64,000 nt of DNA from Acidobacteriota bacterium (GTDB lineage: Bacteria > Acidobacteriota > Terriglobia > Bryobacterales > UBA6623). The notes under the pieces are model-generated. The model worked only from the letters and a program-made list of their open reading frames with translations. It made no database searches and was not told the origin of the DNA. Position numbers and translations under genes: made by a program. The stretch covers positions 124,001 through 188,000 of the forward strand of contig WGMB01000004.1 in the NCBI GenBank assembly GCA_016125275.1, read 5' to 3'. Positions 53,550 to 62,057 of the stretch are shown piece by piece. The first letter of the stretch is position 1, and the number at the start of each line of letters is the position of its first letter.

Positions 53550-54314
53550 GTGCCGACCAAGCCCGCTGATCCGTCGCTGGATGAGGGCCGCGAGCCTGAT
53601 GCGTTCCGGCCGTTTGGGCTGCCGCGCTGGGCCGGCGTGTTGCTCTACGCGCTGTTTTGGTTTGCGTTGCTGATTCCGCTGGTGCGGCGTTGGCGGCGGG
53701 CCAAGCACTGGCCCGTGACTCGTTGGGCGATTGCGTTGACCGGCCTCGGGTTGGCGGCATGGGGTTGGACGGCCGGGCCGGGCTGGTGGGTTTGGCCGCC
53801 GGCCGTGGGTTTGCTGCTGGCCGGGCTACTGCTGGGGCCGACCGCGGACCCGGACCGGGAGCGGAAGCTGCAACGCAAGCACCAGGCGCAGTACTTGCTC
53901 AACGGCGGCGTTTTGGTGGGCGGGCGGCTGCCCAATTCCGAGCCGCTGGGCGACAAGCAGCCGCTCTACCTGTTGATTCGCGGCGAGCATCTGCTGCTGG
54001 TCCCCCGCAACGGCGACGGCGAAGCCCATTCGGCGCTGACCATCCGCCGGATCGCGGCGATCGAGGTGGACGGCGCCCGCTACCTGCCGATCTACGTCTC
54101 GGAAGCCAAGGACCCGCCGGTGAAGGAGACGTCGGTGGACCGGGCGGCGACGTCGGAGCTGGCGCTGAGCTTCGATGACGGCAATGTGGTGCGGTTCCGC
54201 TACCAGGGCGCCTTCCACAAGCACTTGGCCGAGACTGCGGCCCACGCCGTCCACAGCGTGCGGGAGCGGCTGCTGCGGCCGCAGCCGGCGGAGCTGACGC
54301 AGATCCTTCAGTGA
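53550..54314 (+). CDS. Membrane protein with unknown soluble C-terminal domain
   Basis: The protein has 254 residues from GTG 53550. The N-terminal third has three hydrophobic segments (WAGVLLYALFWFALLIPLV, TRWAIALTGLGLAAWGW and VWPPAVGLLLAGLLL). The rest is soluble: KHQAQYLLNGGVLVGGRLPN, RGEHLLLVPRNGDGEAHSAL, IRRIAAIEVDG, ELALSFDDGNVVRFRY, which looks like strands of a PH-like or bPH fold. Its end overlaps the convergent radical SAM gene by seven bases. I recognise no family. Confidence 0.7.
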   Translation: MPTKPADPSLDEGREPDAFRPFGLPRWAGVLLYALFWFALLIPLVRRWRRAKHWPVTRWAIALTGLGLAAWGWTAGPGWWVWPPAVGLLLAGLLLGPTADPDRERKLQRKHQAQYLLNGGVLVGGRLPNSEPLGDKQPLYLLIRGEHLLLVPRNGDGEAHSALTIRRIAAIEVDGARYLPIYVSEAKDPPVKETSVDRAATSELALSFDDGNVVRFRYQGAFHKHLAETAAHAVHSVRERLLRPQPAELTQILQ

Positions 54315-55363
54315 CGGCGAACGGTATCCGCCGCGACGCCCCAAAAATCTTCCACGTAGTACGACGACATCACGTTGCCGAACAGGAAGCAGTTGTTCTT
54401 GCACTGCGGGGTCTCGCCGTAGAGCTTGCGGCCGCGCCGGAAGCAGGCCGCGATCGAGCCTTCTTCCAGGATGTTGCCGGCGATCTTGCGCAGCACCTCG
54501 CAGGGGTAGAAGACGTCGCCGTTGGGGTAGACCCGCGGGAACATCGTCGGGTAGCACTTGAACTCCTCGAAGCGCAGCAGGGTGCTGAGCAGCTTGGGGG
54601 TGCCGTTGATGCGGACCTCCTGGCGCTTGCGCATGTCGATGAGCTTTTCCACGAAGGCTTGGTAGCGAGGGTCTTCGAGGAACTGGAAGTTGGGGTACTT
54701 GCCGTTGTTCTGCGAGGATTGCACGGAGAACTGGAAGCCGTTTTGGCGGCAGAGCTCGAGGATGCGCTCGGCCTCGGAGAGGTTCCACAGGTCGAGCACG
54801 CAGCTCAGGGTGATGGAGTCGGGCCGCATCACCGACTTGGCGAGTTGCAGGTTGTCGAGCACTCGCGGGATCTGCGCGGATTTCGACATCGGCTCGGAGG
54901 CGTCGTGGGTGACGGCGTCGAGGCTGACGATGAGGCCGTTGAGGTGCTCCAGGATGCTGCGGCGTTTGTGCAGCAGCACGCCGTTGGTGACGACGAGCAC
55001 GGAGCGGAAGCCGATGTCCTGCTTGGCGGCGCGGACGAGCTCCTCGATGTCGGGCCGCATCAGGCATTCGCCGCCGGTGATGAGCAGGGTGTCGACGTCT
55101 TTGCGGATGTTTTCGAAGATGCGCAGGGTGGAGGCGGTGTCGAGCTCGTCGGAGAAGACTTCGGGGTTCTTCTGGGTGCAGTAGGAGCAGTCCAGATTGC
55201 ACTTGTGGGTAGCGTAGAAGACGCCGGAGTAGGGCGTGACGATGGTGGTCCGCAGGACCTTGCGACGCCAGAGGTTGCCGAAGTAGGCCCGGAAGTTCTT
55301 GAGGATGAAGGGGTAGTGCGAGAGCATCCCCTTGACGAGGCGGTCCTGGGCCGAGGCGGGCAT
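54308..55363 (-). CDS. Radical SAM protein with C-terminal cysteine cluster
   Basis: The protein has 351 residues from ATG 55361-55363. The radical SAM cluster is C55-NLD-C59-SY-C62. TLLITGGECLMRPDIEELV is the SAM-binding GGE region. The C-terminal part contains FYPCEVL, CKNNC and nearby cysteines, resembling a SPASM or twitch auxiliary cluster, so a peptide or protein substrate is possible. No candidate precursor peptide is seen next to it. A TAGAGT box ends six bases before the ATG. Its end overlaps the convergent membrane gene by seven bases. Confidence 0.85.
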   Translation of the reverse strand: MPASAQDRLVKGMLSHYPFILKNFRAYFGNLWRRKVLRTTIVTPYSGVFYATHKCNLDCSYCTQKNPEVFSDELDTASTLRIFENIRKDVDTLLITGGECLMRPDIEELVRAAKQDIGFRSVLVVTNGVLLHKRRSILEHLNGLIVSLDAVTHDASEPMSKSAQIPRVLDNLQLAKSVMRPDSITLSCVLDLWNLSEAERILELCRQNGFQFSVQSSQNNGKYPNFQFLEDPRYQAFVEKLIDMRKRQEVRINGTPKLLSTLLRFEEFKCYPTMFPRVYPNGDVFYPCEVLRKIAGNILEEGSIAACFRRGRKLYGETPQCKNNCFLFGNVMSSYYVEDFWGVAADTVRRH

Positions 55364-55369
55364 GGGAAG

Positions 55370-55375
55370 ACTCTA
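55370..55375 (-). promoter_or_regulatory. -10-like box TAGAGT
   Basis: TAGAGT ends six bases before ATG 55363, so the transcript should be leaderless. It lies just downstream of the palindromic repeats at 55403-55447. Confidence 0.5.
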
Positions 55376-55402
55376 GGGTAGCGCGAGGCTTGGGTTGAAG
55401 AG

Positions 55403-55447
55403 GTCGTCGGGGACCGACGACCCGGCACGCCGGAGGCGTGCGCTACG
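55403..55447. repeat. Two adjacent palindromes, second supplying glpK stop codon
   Basis: GTCGTCGG/CCGACGAC (55403-55421, three-base loop) is followed by GCACGCC/GGCGTGC (55425-55441) and GCTACG (55442-55447). The second unit matches 24795-24817. The CTA in GCTACG is, on the minus strand, the TAG stop of glycerol kinase. Confidence 0.75.
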
Positions 55448-56918
55448 CGCGGGCGCGGTGGATGGCTTTTTTCCAGCCGGCGTGGAGCTCGTCGCGGCGG
55501 GCGGCGTCCATTTGCGGCTCGAAGCGGCGGTCGGCTTTCCAGAAACCTTCGATTTCGTCGGTTCCGCTCCAGACGTCGACCGCCAGTCCGGCCAGGAAGG
55601 CTGCGCCGGCGGCGGTGGTCTCGACGTTGGCCGGGCGGACGACCGGGCAGCCGAGGATGTCCGCCTGGAATTGCAGCAGGAAGTCGTTGGCGGCGGCGCC
55701 GCCGTCGGCGCGGAGCTCGCGCAGGGGCGCGCCGGAGTCGGCTTCCATGGCGTCGGCCAAGTCGCGGGCCTGGTAGGCGATCGATTCGAGGGTGGCGCGG
55801 ACGAGGTGCTCGCGGCGGGCGGCCTGGGTGAGGCCGGTGATGATGCCGCGGGCGTTGCTGTCCCAGTGCGGAGCGCCGAGGCCGACGAAGGCGGGGACCA
55901 TGTAGACGCCGGCGGTGTCGGGCACGGAGGCGGCCAGGGCGGCGGATTCGGCGGCGGATTCGAGCAGCCCCAGGGAATCACGCAGCCACTGGATGGCGGC
56001 GCCGGCGATGAAGATGGCGCCTTCGAGCGCGAAGGCCCGGCCGGTGGGCGCGGAAGCCGCCGTGGCGAGCATCTTGTGGCTGGAGACGGGCCGCTGGGAG
56101 CCGGTGTGCTCGAGCAGGAAACAGCCGGTGCCGTAGGTGTTTTTCGACATGCCGGGCCGGAAGCAGGCTTGGCCGAACAGGGCGGCCTGCTGGTCGCCGG
56201 CGACGCCCGCGATGGGGATCTCGCGGCCGAGCACGGAGGGGTCCGTGAGACCTACTACGCCGCAGGAAGGCGCCACGGTCGGCAGCAGGGGCCGGGGGAT
56301 GCCGAGCAGGGAGAGCATGTCGTCGTCCCAGGCGCCGGTCTCCAGGTTCAGCAGCATCGTGCGGGAGGCGTTGGTGACGTCGATGGAGTGGGTGCGGCCG
56401 CCGGTGAGCTTCCAGATGAGCCAGGAGTCGACGGTGCCGAAAGCGAGCTCGCCGGCTTCGGCGCGACGGCGGGCGTCGGGGACGTGGTCGAGGATCCAGG
56501 CGATTTTGGGGCCGCTGAAGTAGGCGTCGATGACCAGGCCGGTGCGCTCGGCGACGAAGGGGCCGTGGCCGGCGTCGAGCAGGGCTCGGCAGGCGTCGGC
56601 GGTGCGTCGGCATTGCCAGACGATGGCGGGGCAGATGGGTTCGCCGGTCTTGCGGTCCCAGACGATGGCGGTCTCGCGCTGGTTGGTGATGCCGAGGGCG
56701 GCGATGGAGGCGATGTCGACGCCGGAGCGTTCGATGGCGCGGCGGAGGGCGGCGGACTGGGCCTGCCAGATGCGTTCGGCGTCCTGCTCGACCCAGCCGT
56801 CGTGGGGGTAGGAGGACTGGACGGGGATCTGATCGACGCCGAGGATGCGGGCTTGCTCATCGAAGACCAGCGCGCGGGCGCTGGTCGTGCCCTCGTCGAG
56901 GGCGACCACGTGTTGCAT
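55443..56918 (-). CDS. glpK: Glycerol kinase
   Basis: The protein has 491 residues from ATG 56916-56918; a longer open frame starts 39 bases earlier but lacks the family start. The FGGY kinase motifs are clear: VVALDEGTTSARALVFDEQA, GWVEQDAERIW, ALGITNQRETAIVWDRKTGE, NTYGTGCFLLEHTG and the C-terminal GGAAANDFLLQFQADIL. It phosphorylates glycerol to sn-glycerol-3-phosphate in the cytoplasm. No glpF or glpD lies next to it. A weak CAGACT lies nine bases upstream. The stop codon falls inside a palindromic repeat element. Confidence 0.95.
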   Translation of the reverse strand: MQHVVALDEGTTSARALVFDEQARILGVDQIPVQSSYPHDGWVEQDAERIWQAQSAALRRAIERSGVDIASIAALGITNQRETAIVWDRKTGEPICPAIVWQCRRTADACRALLDAGHGPFVAERTGLVIDAYFSGPKIAWILDHVPDARRRAEAGELAFGTVDSWLIWKLTGGRTHSIDVTNASRTMLLNLETGAWDDDMLSLLGIPRPLLPTVAPSCGVVGLTDPSVLGREIPIAGVAGDQQAALFGQACFRPGMSKNTYGTGCFLLEHTGSQRPVSSHKMLATAASAPTGRAFALEGAIFIAGAAIQWLRDSLGLLESAAESAALAASVPDTAGVYMVPAFVGLGAPHWDSNARGIITGLTQAARREHLVRATLESIAYQARDLADAMEADSGAPLRELRADGGAAANDFLLQFQADILGCPVVRPANVETTAAGAAFLAGLAVDVWSGTDEIEGFWKADRRFEPQMDAARRDELHAGWKKAIHRARA

Positions 56919-56972
56919 ACCGGAGTCAGTCTGCTGGAAGGGGAGGGGGGAACGCAAGCCGGGGGCCGGCGA

Positions 56973-56992
56973 CCCCTGGCTGAAGCCAGGGG
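56973..56992. repeat. Palindrome CCCCTGGC-TGAA-GCCAGGGG
   Basis: An eight-base perfect stem with TGAA loop, sharing the GGCTGAAGCC core with 24868-24883. It fills most of the 85-base space between the DUF2062 stop and glpK start. Confidence 0.75.
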
Positions 56993-57003
56993 CCTTGCTT
57001 CGC

Positions 57004-57540
57004 CTAGGGGGCCGTCGGGATGGAGCCGGAATCGGCGGGCGGACGGGGGGTGCGGGGCTGGTAGCGCTTCGGCTTGATCAGCAGCGGGCGCAGGCCGCCT
57101 TGGCGGCGCACGATGAAGAACATCGCCGTCGCCAGGATCGCTCCCACCGTGAAGGCCACCACCGAGCTGCCTAGCAGGAACGGCACGGCGTATTCGCGCA
57201 GCATGCTGAACATACCTTGGGCTTCCTGCTCGATGCGGTGCTGGTCGAGCAACTCGAAGCCGAGCCAGGCGCTCAGCGAATACAGGAACGGGCCCGTGAC
57301 CGGGTTCATCGCGATGACGGTGCCCGCCACCGCCGCCGCGCGGTTCAGGCCCAGCCGGCCGGCGACGAAGAACGCCAGCGGCGTGCCGATCATCAAGGTC
57401 GGGAAAATACCGATGAACGCGCCGAGGCCCAGCCCCAGGGCGGTGCGCCCGGGGGACGCATTCTCACGAACGGCTCGGAGCAGATGCAGGCGCAGCCAGC
57501 GTCCGATCCGAGTAAACCACGTTGTTGCCGGACGCGCCAT
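57004..57540 (-). CDS. DUF2062 membrane protein
   Basis: The protein has 178 residues from ATG 57538-57540, behind GAGGAG as a ribosome site. After a basic N-terminus come three or four membrane segments: ALGLGLGAFIGIFPTLMIGT, FFVAGRLGLNRAAAVAGTVI, MNPVTGPFLYSLSAW and a later VVAFTVGAILATAMFFIV. GLGLGAFIGIFP and NPVTGP are DUF2062 hallmarks. Members are inner-membrane proteins of unknown function, often fused to or near polyprenyl-sugar enzymes. A TACAAT box at 57674-57679 would give a leader of about 130 bases. Confidence 0.85.
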   Translation of the reverse strand: MARPATTWFTRIGRWLRLHLLRAVRENASPGRTALGLGLGAFIGIFPTLMIGTPLAFFVAGRLGLNRAAAVAGTVIAMNPVTGPFLYSLSAWLGFELLDQHRIEQEAQGMFSMLREYAVPFLLGSSVVAFTVGAILATAMFFIVRRQGGLRPLLIKPKRYQPRTPRPPADSGSIPTAP

Positions 57541-57673
57541 TGCTCCTCAACCCACGAAAACGTACCTGGACCCACGAACACACGACAGAAAAAACCGCCC
57601 CTCTGTCCCGCTCTCTGTCCTTATGTATCGGACGCTCGAAGCGGAAGGATAGTTCCCGGACCCCTTACTTTCG

Positions 57674-57679
57674 ATTGTA
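57674..57679 (-). promoter_or_regulatory. -10-like box TACAAT of DUF2062 gene
   Basis: TACAAT on the minus strand about 133 bases upstream of ATG 57540. Unlike most boxes here it would leave a long leader, and the gene has a ribosome site. Confidence 0.3.
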
Positions 57680-57740
57680 GCTTGCAGCACCGCGCGGGCC
57701 GGTGAGGCGAAACCCTATGGGGCTGTCGGAAACCGACCTA

Positions 57741-59726
57741 TCACCGTCCTGCACGCGCCTCCGAGAGCATCGGTTTTGCGCTCTGCAAAAACTGCTCGAA
57801 TTCGTCGACGTCACGGGTGCGGCCGGGGAAGGTGCTGATGGTCCGGCCGTCGGCGTCGACCAGAGCGTAGAAGGGAACGGCAACGCTCTGAAAACGCTCC
57901 TGTTGCAATTTCTGATTGGCTTCCGAGACGGCTTCGTTGGGATCGTCGGTGTAGAGCTCGAGCAGCACGAGGCGGTCGAGCGCGGCGGCGATCCGCGGTT
58001 TCGGAAACATGTTCGCTTTCATCCATTTGCAGTTGGTGCAGGAGTAGCCGGTGAAACTGATCAGTAATGGCCGGCCCTGCTCGCGGGCCTGTTCGAGGGC
58101 GGCGGGGTAGTCGTCCTTGATCCAGGCGGCCTTTTTGGCGCCGTCGCCGGAGGCGAAGCCGTAGCCCTGGGACGAGGCCGGGATGTAGGCCTCGAGCTCG
58201 CCGAGGTGGCCGCCGAACATGCCGGGCAGCAGGCTGACGGCGAAGATGAGCGAGGCGGCGCCGACGGCGAGGCGGCCCAGGCCGACCTTGTCGGCGGGCT
58301 CGTCCTCCAGCCGCAACAGCCCGAGCAGGTACAAACCATCGAGCGCGAACAGGCCGATCCAGACGGCCAGGAAGCGGTCGCGGCTCAGCAACTCCCAGTG
58401 GTACATCTGGTCGACGTTGGAGAGGTACTTGAAGGCCGCGGCGATGATCGGGAAGGCCATGGCGATCTTGACCCGGGTCATCCAGCCGCCGGCGCGCGGC
58501 AGGCGGTTGAGGTAGGCCGGAAACAGCGCCAGGAAGAAGAACGGCAGCGCCAGCCCGGTGGAGAACATCAGCATGCCGAAGACAGGCCAGGCCATGCCTC
58601 CGCCGGAGACCGAACCGGCCAGCAGGGCGCCCACGAACGGGCCGGTGCAGGCGAACGAGGCCAATGCGAAGACCAAGCCCATCATCAGCGTGGGCAGCAG
58701 GCCGCTGCCTTGCGTGAAGGAGTTGAGCTTGGTGAGCGCGCCGCTGGGAACGGTGATTTCGAAGGCGCCGAGCAGGCTCGCGCCGAAGGCGAAGAACACC
58801 ACGGCGATGAACAGGTTGACCCAAACGTTGGAGCCCAACTGCTGCATGCCGAACGGCCCCAGCACGACCGACACCAGCGCGCCCAGCCCGGTGAACAGGC
58901 CGATCACGCCGACCACGAAGGTGGTCGCCTGGACCAGCGAAGCCTTCTTCTCGCCCGACTGCGTGCTTACGAAGTACGACATCGTGATGGGGATCATCGG
59001 GAAGACGCAGGGCGTGAAGATGGCCAGCAGGCCGAAGCCGAAGGCGACGGCGGCGAACTGGAACAGGCCCTGGTCGGCGGCGGCGGTCTGGCCGGCGGGC
59101 GGCTGGGACGGCATGGCCGCGGCGGCTTCCGCGACAGTTTCGGCCGGGGGCGGCGGCGCGGCGAAGAGCTGCATCGCCTCATAGCCCGCCGGGCGCGGGG
59201 GCAGGGCGGCGGACTCGCCGGGGGCCGCGGTCAGCGTGGCCGTGGCGGAGCGGCGCGTGGGAGGCAGGCAGGTCTTGGCGTCGCAGGCGCCGTAGCGCAG
59301 CTTGGCCTCGATGGGGATCTGGCCCGAGGCGGCCTCGGAGAGCTGAATTTCGATGCGGAACTCGGCCCCGTGCTCATACCACTGGCTCTCCACGCCGAAC
59401 AGCTCGTCGAACTGACGGGCGGGCTCGGGCTGGAAGGCCTCCCAGGAGGCGATGGCGGGATTGGCGGCGAGGTCGAGCTGAAGAGCGATGGGCTTGCCCT
59501 GCGGCGTGGTGGAGGCGTAGAGGTGCCAGCCGTCGTCGACGGTGGCGGTAAGCTTGCCCACGATCTTGGAGCCGGGCGCGGCGGCGGCGGGCTCGAGCGC
59601 GAGGGACCACTTGACCGGGTCAATGATTTGCGCCGGCGCGACCGACGCGGCGGCCAGCGCGAACAAGATCGCAAGGAATGTTCCGCGAGCCAGGGCTCGA
59701 CGGCTCGCTAGGGGGTCGGGAGACAT
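57741..59726 (-). CDS. dsbD: Thiol:disulfide interchange protein DsbD
   Basis: The protein has 661 residues from ATG 59724-59726; ATG 59772-59774, three bases after the upstream gene, is an alternative. A signal peptide is followed by the N-terminal DsbD domain with CDAKTCLPP, then about eight membrane segments with the redox cysteines in FTPCVFPMIP and SFACTGPFVG, and a C-terminal thioredoxin domain with CTNCKWMKANMFP. It moves electrons from cytoplasmic thioredoxin to periplasmic disulfide reductases and cytochrome c maturation. It follows the lipoprotein gene on the same strand. Confidence 0.92.
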   Translation of the reverse strand: MSPDPLASRRALARGTFLAILFALAAASVAPAQIIDPVKWSLALEPAAAAPGSKIVGKLTATVDDGWHLYASTTPQGKPIALQLDLAANPAIASWEAFQPEPARQFDELFGVESQWYEHGAEFRIEIQLSEAASGQIPIEAKLRYGACDAKTCLPPTRRSATATLTAAPGESAALPPRPAGYEAMQLFAAPPPPAETVAEAAAAMPSQPPAGQTAAADQGLFQFAAVAFGFGLLAIFTPCVFPMIPITMSYFVSTQSGEKKASLVQATTFVVGVIGLFTGLGALVSVVLGPFGMQQLGSNVWVNLFIAVVFFAFGASLLGAFEITVPSGALTKLNSFTQGSGLLPTLMMGLVFALASFACTGPFVGALLAGSVSGGGMAWPVFGMLMFSTGLALPFFFLALFPAYLNRLPRAGGWMTRVKIAMAFPIIAAAFKYLSNVDQMYHWELLSRDRFLAVWIGLFALDGLYLLGLLRLEDEPADKVGLGRLAVGAASLIFAVSLLPGMFGGHLGELEAYIPASSQGYGFASGDGAKKAAWIKDDYPAALEQAREQGRPLLISFTGYSCTNCKWMKANMFPKPRIAAALDRLVLLELYTDDPNEAVSEANQKLQQERFQSVAVPFYALVDADGRTISTFPGRTRDVDEFEQFLQSAKPMLSEARAGR

Positions 59727-59777
59727 CGCCTTCTCGCTTAGAAATTCGCTTTTTGGGGCCCGAAGGTTACGCATGAA

Positions 59778-60794
59778 CTACTCGGCGAGGGCGGCCAAGC
59801 CGATTCGACCGTTCAGATTCTCGTCGGGGGAAGGGCGGTTTCCGCCGCCGTAGATCACCTGGAGACGGCCGTCGACGACGACCCAATCGGGGTCGCAGAC
59901 GACGGGCTGGTTCCAGGGCTGAGCGCCGGAGAGGATGGGGCCGGACTTGCTCCAGACGACGCCGTCGGCGGAGCGGGCCCAGCCGAGGCGGCGCTGCTCG
60001 GAGGCGTCGCGGCCGACGTAGAGCATCCAGTACTGGTCGCGCGCAAACAGCACGGCGGGCTCGCCGAGGCCGCGCTCGTCGAACTCGCCGGCGCCGCCGG
60101 TTTCGAGGATCGGGTTGCGGTGCGAGCGCTGCCAGTGGCGGCCGTCGAGGGAGCGCGCCACGCCGAGCCGCTGGACGCCGAAGCGGTCTTGCCCCAGGTA
60201 GAAGAGGTAGAAATACTCGCCGCAGGCCAGCGCGTAGGGGTCGCCGACGGCGGCTTCGTCCCAAGCTCCGGCGGCCCCGGTCTCAAAGACGGGCGAGGGG
60301 TCCTTGGTCCAGGCCGCGCCGTCGCCCGAGACGGCAAGGCCGAGCCGGGTGCGGTTGCGGGGGCCCGCCTGGTACCAGTGCCAGAGCTTGCCGTCGCGGA
60401 CGGCGGTGGCGCCGTTGGCGGCGATGTAGTCGGCTTCCCAACTCGAAGGGTCTGGCGCGAGGATCGGCTCGGAGCCGTCCTTGTGCCAATGCAGGCCGTC
60501 GGAGGAGCGGGCCAGGCCGGTCCGCCAGCGCTTGCCGTCGAAGCCGGAGTAGAGGTTGAGCCAGCCGCCTCTCCAGCGCACGATGGTGGGGTTGAGGGCG
60601 TCGACGGAGTCCCAGGCGCCGGCGGGACCGGGCTCGAGGACGGGGTCGGGGGAGGGCTCCCAGTCAGAAGGGCCGCCCCAAACGGCGTCGAGCGCTGCGC
60701 AGCCGCTGAGGGTGAACTGAGCTTGGCGGGGCGGCGCGCAGGCCGAAAAGACGAGCAGGGCGAGCCAAAGCCGCGCATCCCGAGTAGCGCCCAA
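59778..60794 (-). CDS. Glycosidase-like five-bladed propeller lipoprotein
   Basis: The protein has 338 residues from TTG 60792-60794, giving a lipoprotein signal (ALLVFSACAPP). The body repeats blades with W-D-S, G-x-W-x-L-Y-S-G and GLARSSDGLHW patterns (for example WLNLYSGFDG, YFYLFYLGQDR, YWMLYVGRDAS), as in GH43/GH32/GH130-type propellers. Catalytic acids of a particular GH family cannot be picked out. It would act on sugars at the outer surface. It shares a palindromic promoter with the divergent GT87 gene. Confidence 0.7.
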   Translation of the reverse strand: MGATRDARLWLALLVFSACAPPRQAQFTLSGCAALDAVWGGPSDWEPSPDPVLEPGPAGAWDSVDALNPTIVRWRGGWLNLYSGFDGKRWRTGLARSSDGLHWHKDGSEPILAPDPSSWEADYIAANGATAVRDGKLWHWYQAGPRNRTRLGLAVSGDGAAWTKDPSPVFETGAAGAWDEAAVGDPYALACGEYFYLFYLGQDRFGVQRLGVARSLDGRHWQRSHRNPILETGGAGEFDERGLGEPAVLFARDQYWMLYVGRDASEQRRLGWARSADGVVWSKSGPILSGAQPWNQPVVCDPDWVVVDGRLQVIYGGGNRPSPDENLNGRIGLAALAE

Positions 60795-60802
60795 GACTCC
60801 CG

Positions 60803-60810
60803 AGTATACT
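60803..60810. promoter_or_regulatory. Palindromic AGTATACT, shared -10 box of two divergent genes
   Basis: Read on the plus strand, TATACT (60805-60810) ends eight bases before TTG 60819. Read on the minus strand, TATACT (60808-60803) ends eight bases before TTG 60794. Both genes start with TTG at the same distance. Confidence 0.65.
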
Positions 60811-60818
60811 GGAGCGCC

Positions 60819-62057
60819 TTGGGGAGCACGCGGCGGCGACGGTGGCTGGGACTGGGCGTCGTGGCGGCCCTGGCGGCGAGCGGCTGGGCGTCGACGTTCG
60901 CGATCGACTTCTCGGTGTACTGGACGATCTGCCGTTCGGCGATCGGCGACGGCGGCGGCCTCTATGGCGAGGCATCGCGGCTGCCGTGGCCGATGTGGTA
61001 CCGCTACCCGCCGCTATTCGCGTGGCTGCTGTGGCCGCTGTCGCTGTTGCCGTTTCGGGCGGCGGCGTTCCTGTGGGCTCTGGGGAAGCTGGTTGCACTG
61101 GCGGCGGTGTTGCGCGAGCTGGGCCGGCGGGTCGGGGCGACAGCGCCGATGTGGGGCCTGGCGGCGCTCGCGGGGTTGCCGTGGGTGCTGATGGAGCTGC
61201 GCTACGGCAACGCCCAGGGGGCCGTGTTCGCGCTGACGGCGGCGGCGCTGCTGGGGGCGGGGAAGCGTCCGCGGCTAGCGGCGGCCGGGCTGGGCTTGGC
61301 GGCGGCGCTGAAGGTGTGGCCGCTGTTCTTCGTTCCCTACTTGGCGGCGCGCAGGCGCTGGGCGGTGGCGGCGGGCGCGACGGTTTGGGCTGCGGCGCTG
61401 ACGCTGGCGCCGGCGGCTTGGACGGGGTGGGCGGCGCATGCGGCGGCGCTCGGGGACTGGTGGGCGCAGGAGTCGGCGATCGCGAGCCGGGGCGGCTCGA
61501 TCTGGTTCCCCAGCCAGTCGTTGCTGGGCGTGATGACGCGGCACTGGACGGCGCTGAGCTGGAAGGACCAGCCGGACCCGAACTATCCCTTGGTGAACTG
61601 GTTGGCGCTGGACCCGGCCTGGGTTCGGGGGCTGTGGCTGGCGCTGGCGGCGGCGGGATGCTTGGCGCTGTGGCGCTGGGCTCGGCGGCTGCCGCCGGAG
61701 GCGGAGCCGTCGGCGGCAGCGGCGGCGTTGTGCGCGCTGGCGCTGCTGGAACCCTACGCGCAGCGGCAGACGGCGCTGGTGGTGTTGGCCTGGCCGGCGT
61801 TGGTCGCGGCGGCGGCGGCGTACCGGCGGGGCGGCCGTCCGCGGACGCTGTTTGCGGCGGCGGTTGCGCTGGTTTGGCTGCAGCCGCTGACGCCGAGCGC
61901 TTGGTGGCAGAGAGTGTATGAGGTATGGGGGCTGGACGCGCTGGCGGCCGTACTGCTTTTGGCGGCGAGCGCGGGAGGGTTTACCATGACGGGCGTCGGA
62001 GGTTCGCCATGCCCCAACCGATCGAGCTCCACGTCAACGGCCGAACACGAACGGTGA
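60819..62057 (+). CDS. GT87-family polyprenyl-sugar membrane glycosyltransferase
   Basis: The protein has 412 residues from TTG 60819, in frame and set by the TATACT box. About ten hydrophobic segments are visible. FAIDFSVYWTICRSA puts the conserved Asp of GT87 (mannosyltransferase, DUF2029) in the first extracytoplasmic loop, and PMWYRYPPLFAWLLWPLSLL follows as in the family. The C-terminal 16 residues lie in the overlap with the next gene (62009-62057). It probably adds a mannose or arabinose from a polyprenyl-phosphate donor. Confidence 0.75.
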   Translation: MGSTRRRRWLGLGVVAALAASGWASTFAIDFSVYWTICRSAIGDGGGLYGEASRLPWPMWYRYPPLFAWLLWPLSLLPFRAAAFLWALGKLVALAAVLRELGRRVGATAPMWGLAALAGLPWVLMELRYGNAQGAVFALTAAALLGAGKRPRLAAAGLGLAAALKVWPLFFVPYLAARRRWAVAAGATVWAAALTLAPAAWTGWAAHAAALGDWWAQESAIASRGGSIWFPSQSLLGVMTRHWTALSWKDQPDPNYPLVNWLALDPAWVRGLWLALAAAGCLALWRWARRLPPEAEPSAAAAALCALALLEPYAQRQTALVVLAWPALVAAAAAYRRGGRPRTLFAAAVALVWLQPLTPSAWWQRVYEVWGLDALAAVLLLAASAGGFTMTGVGGSPCPNRSSSTSTAEHER

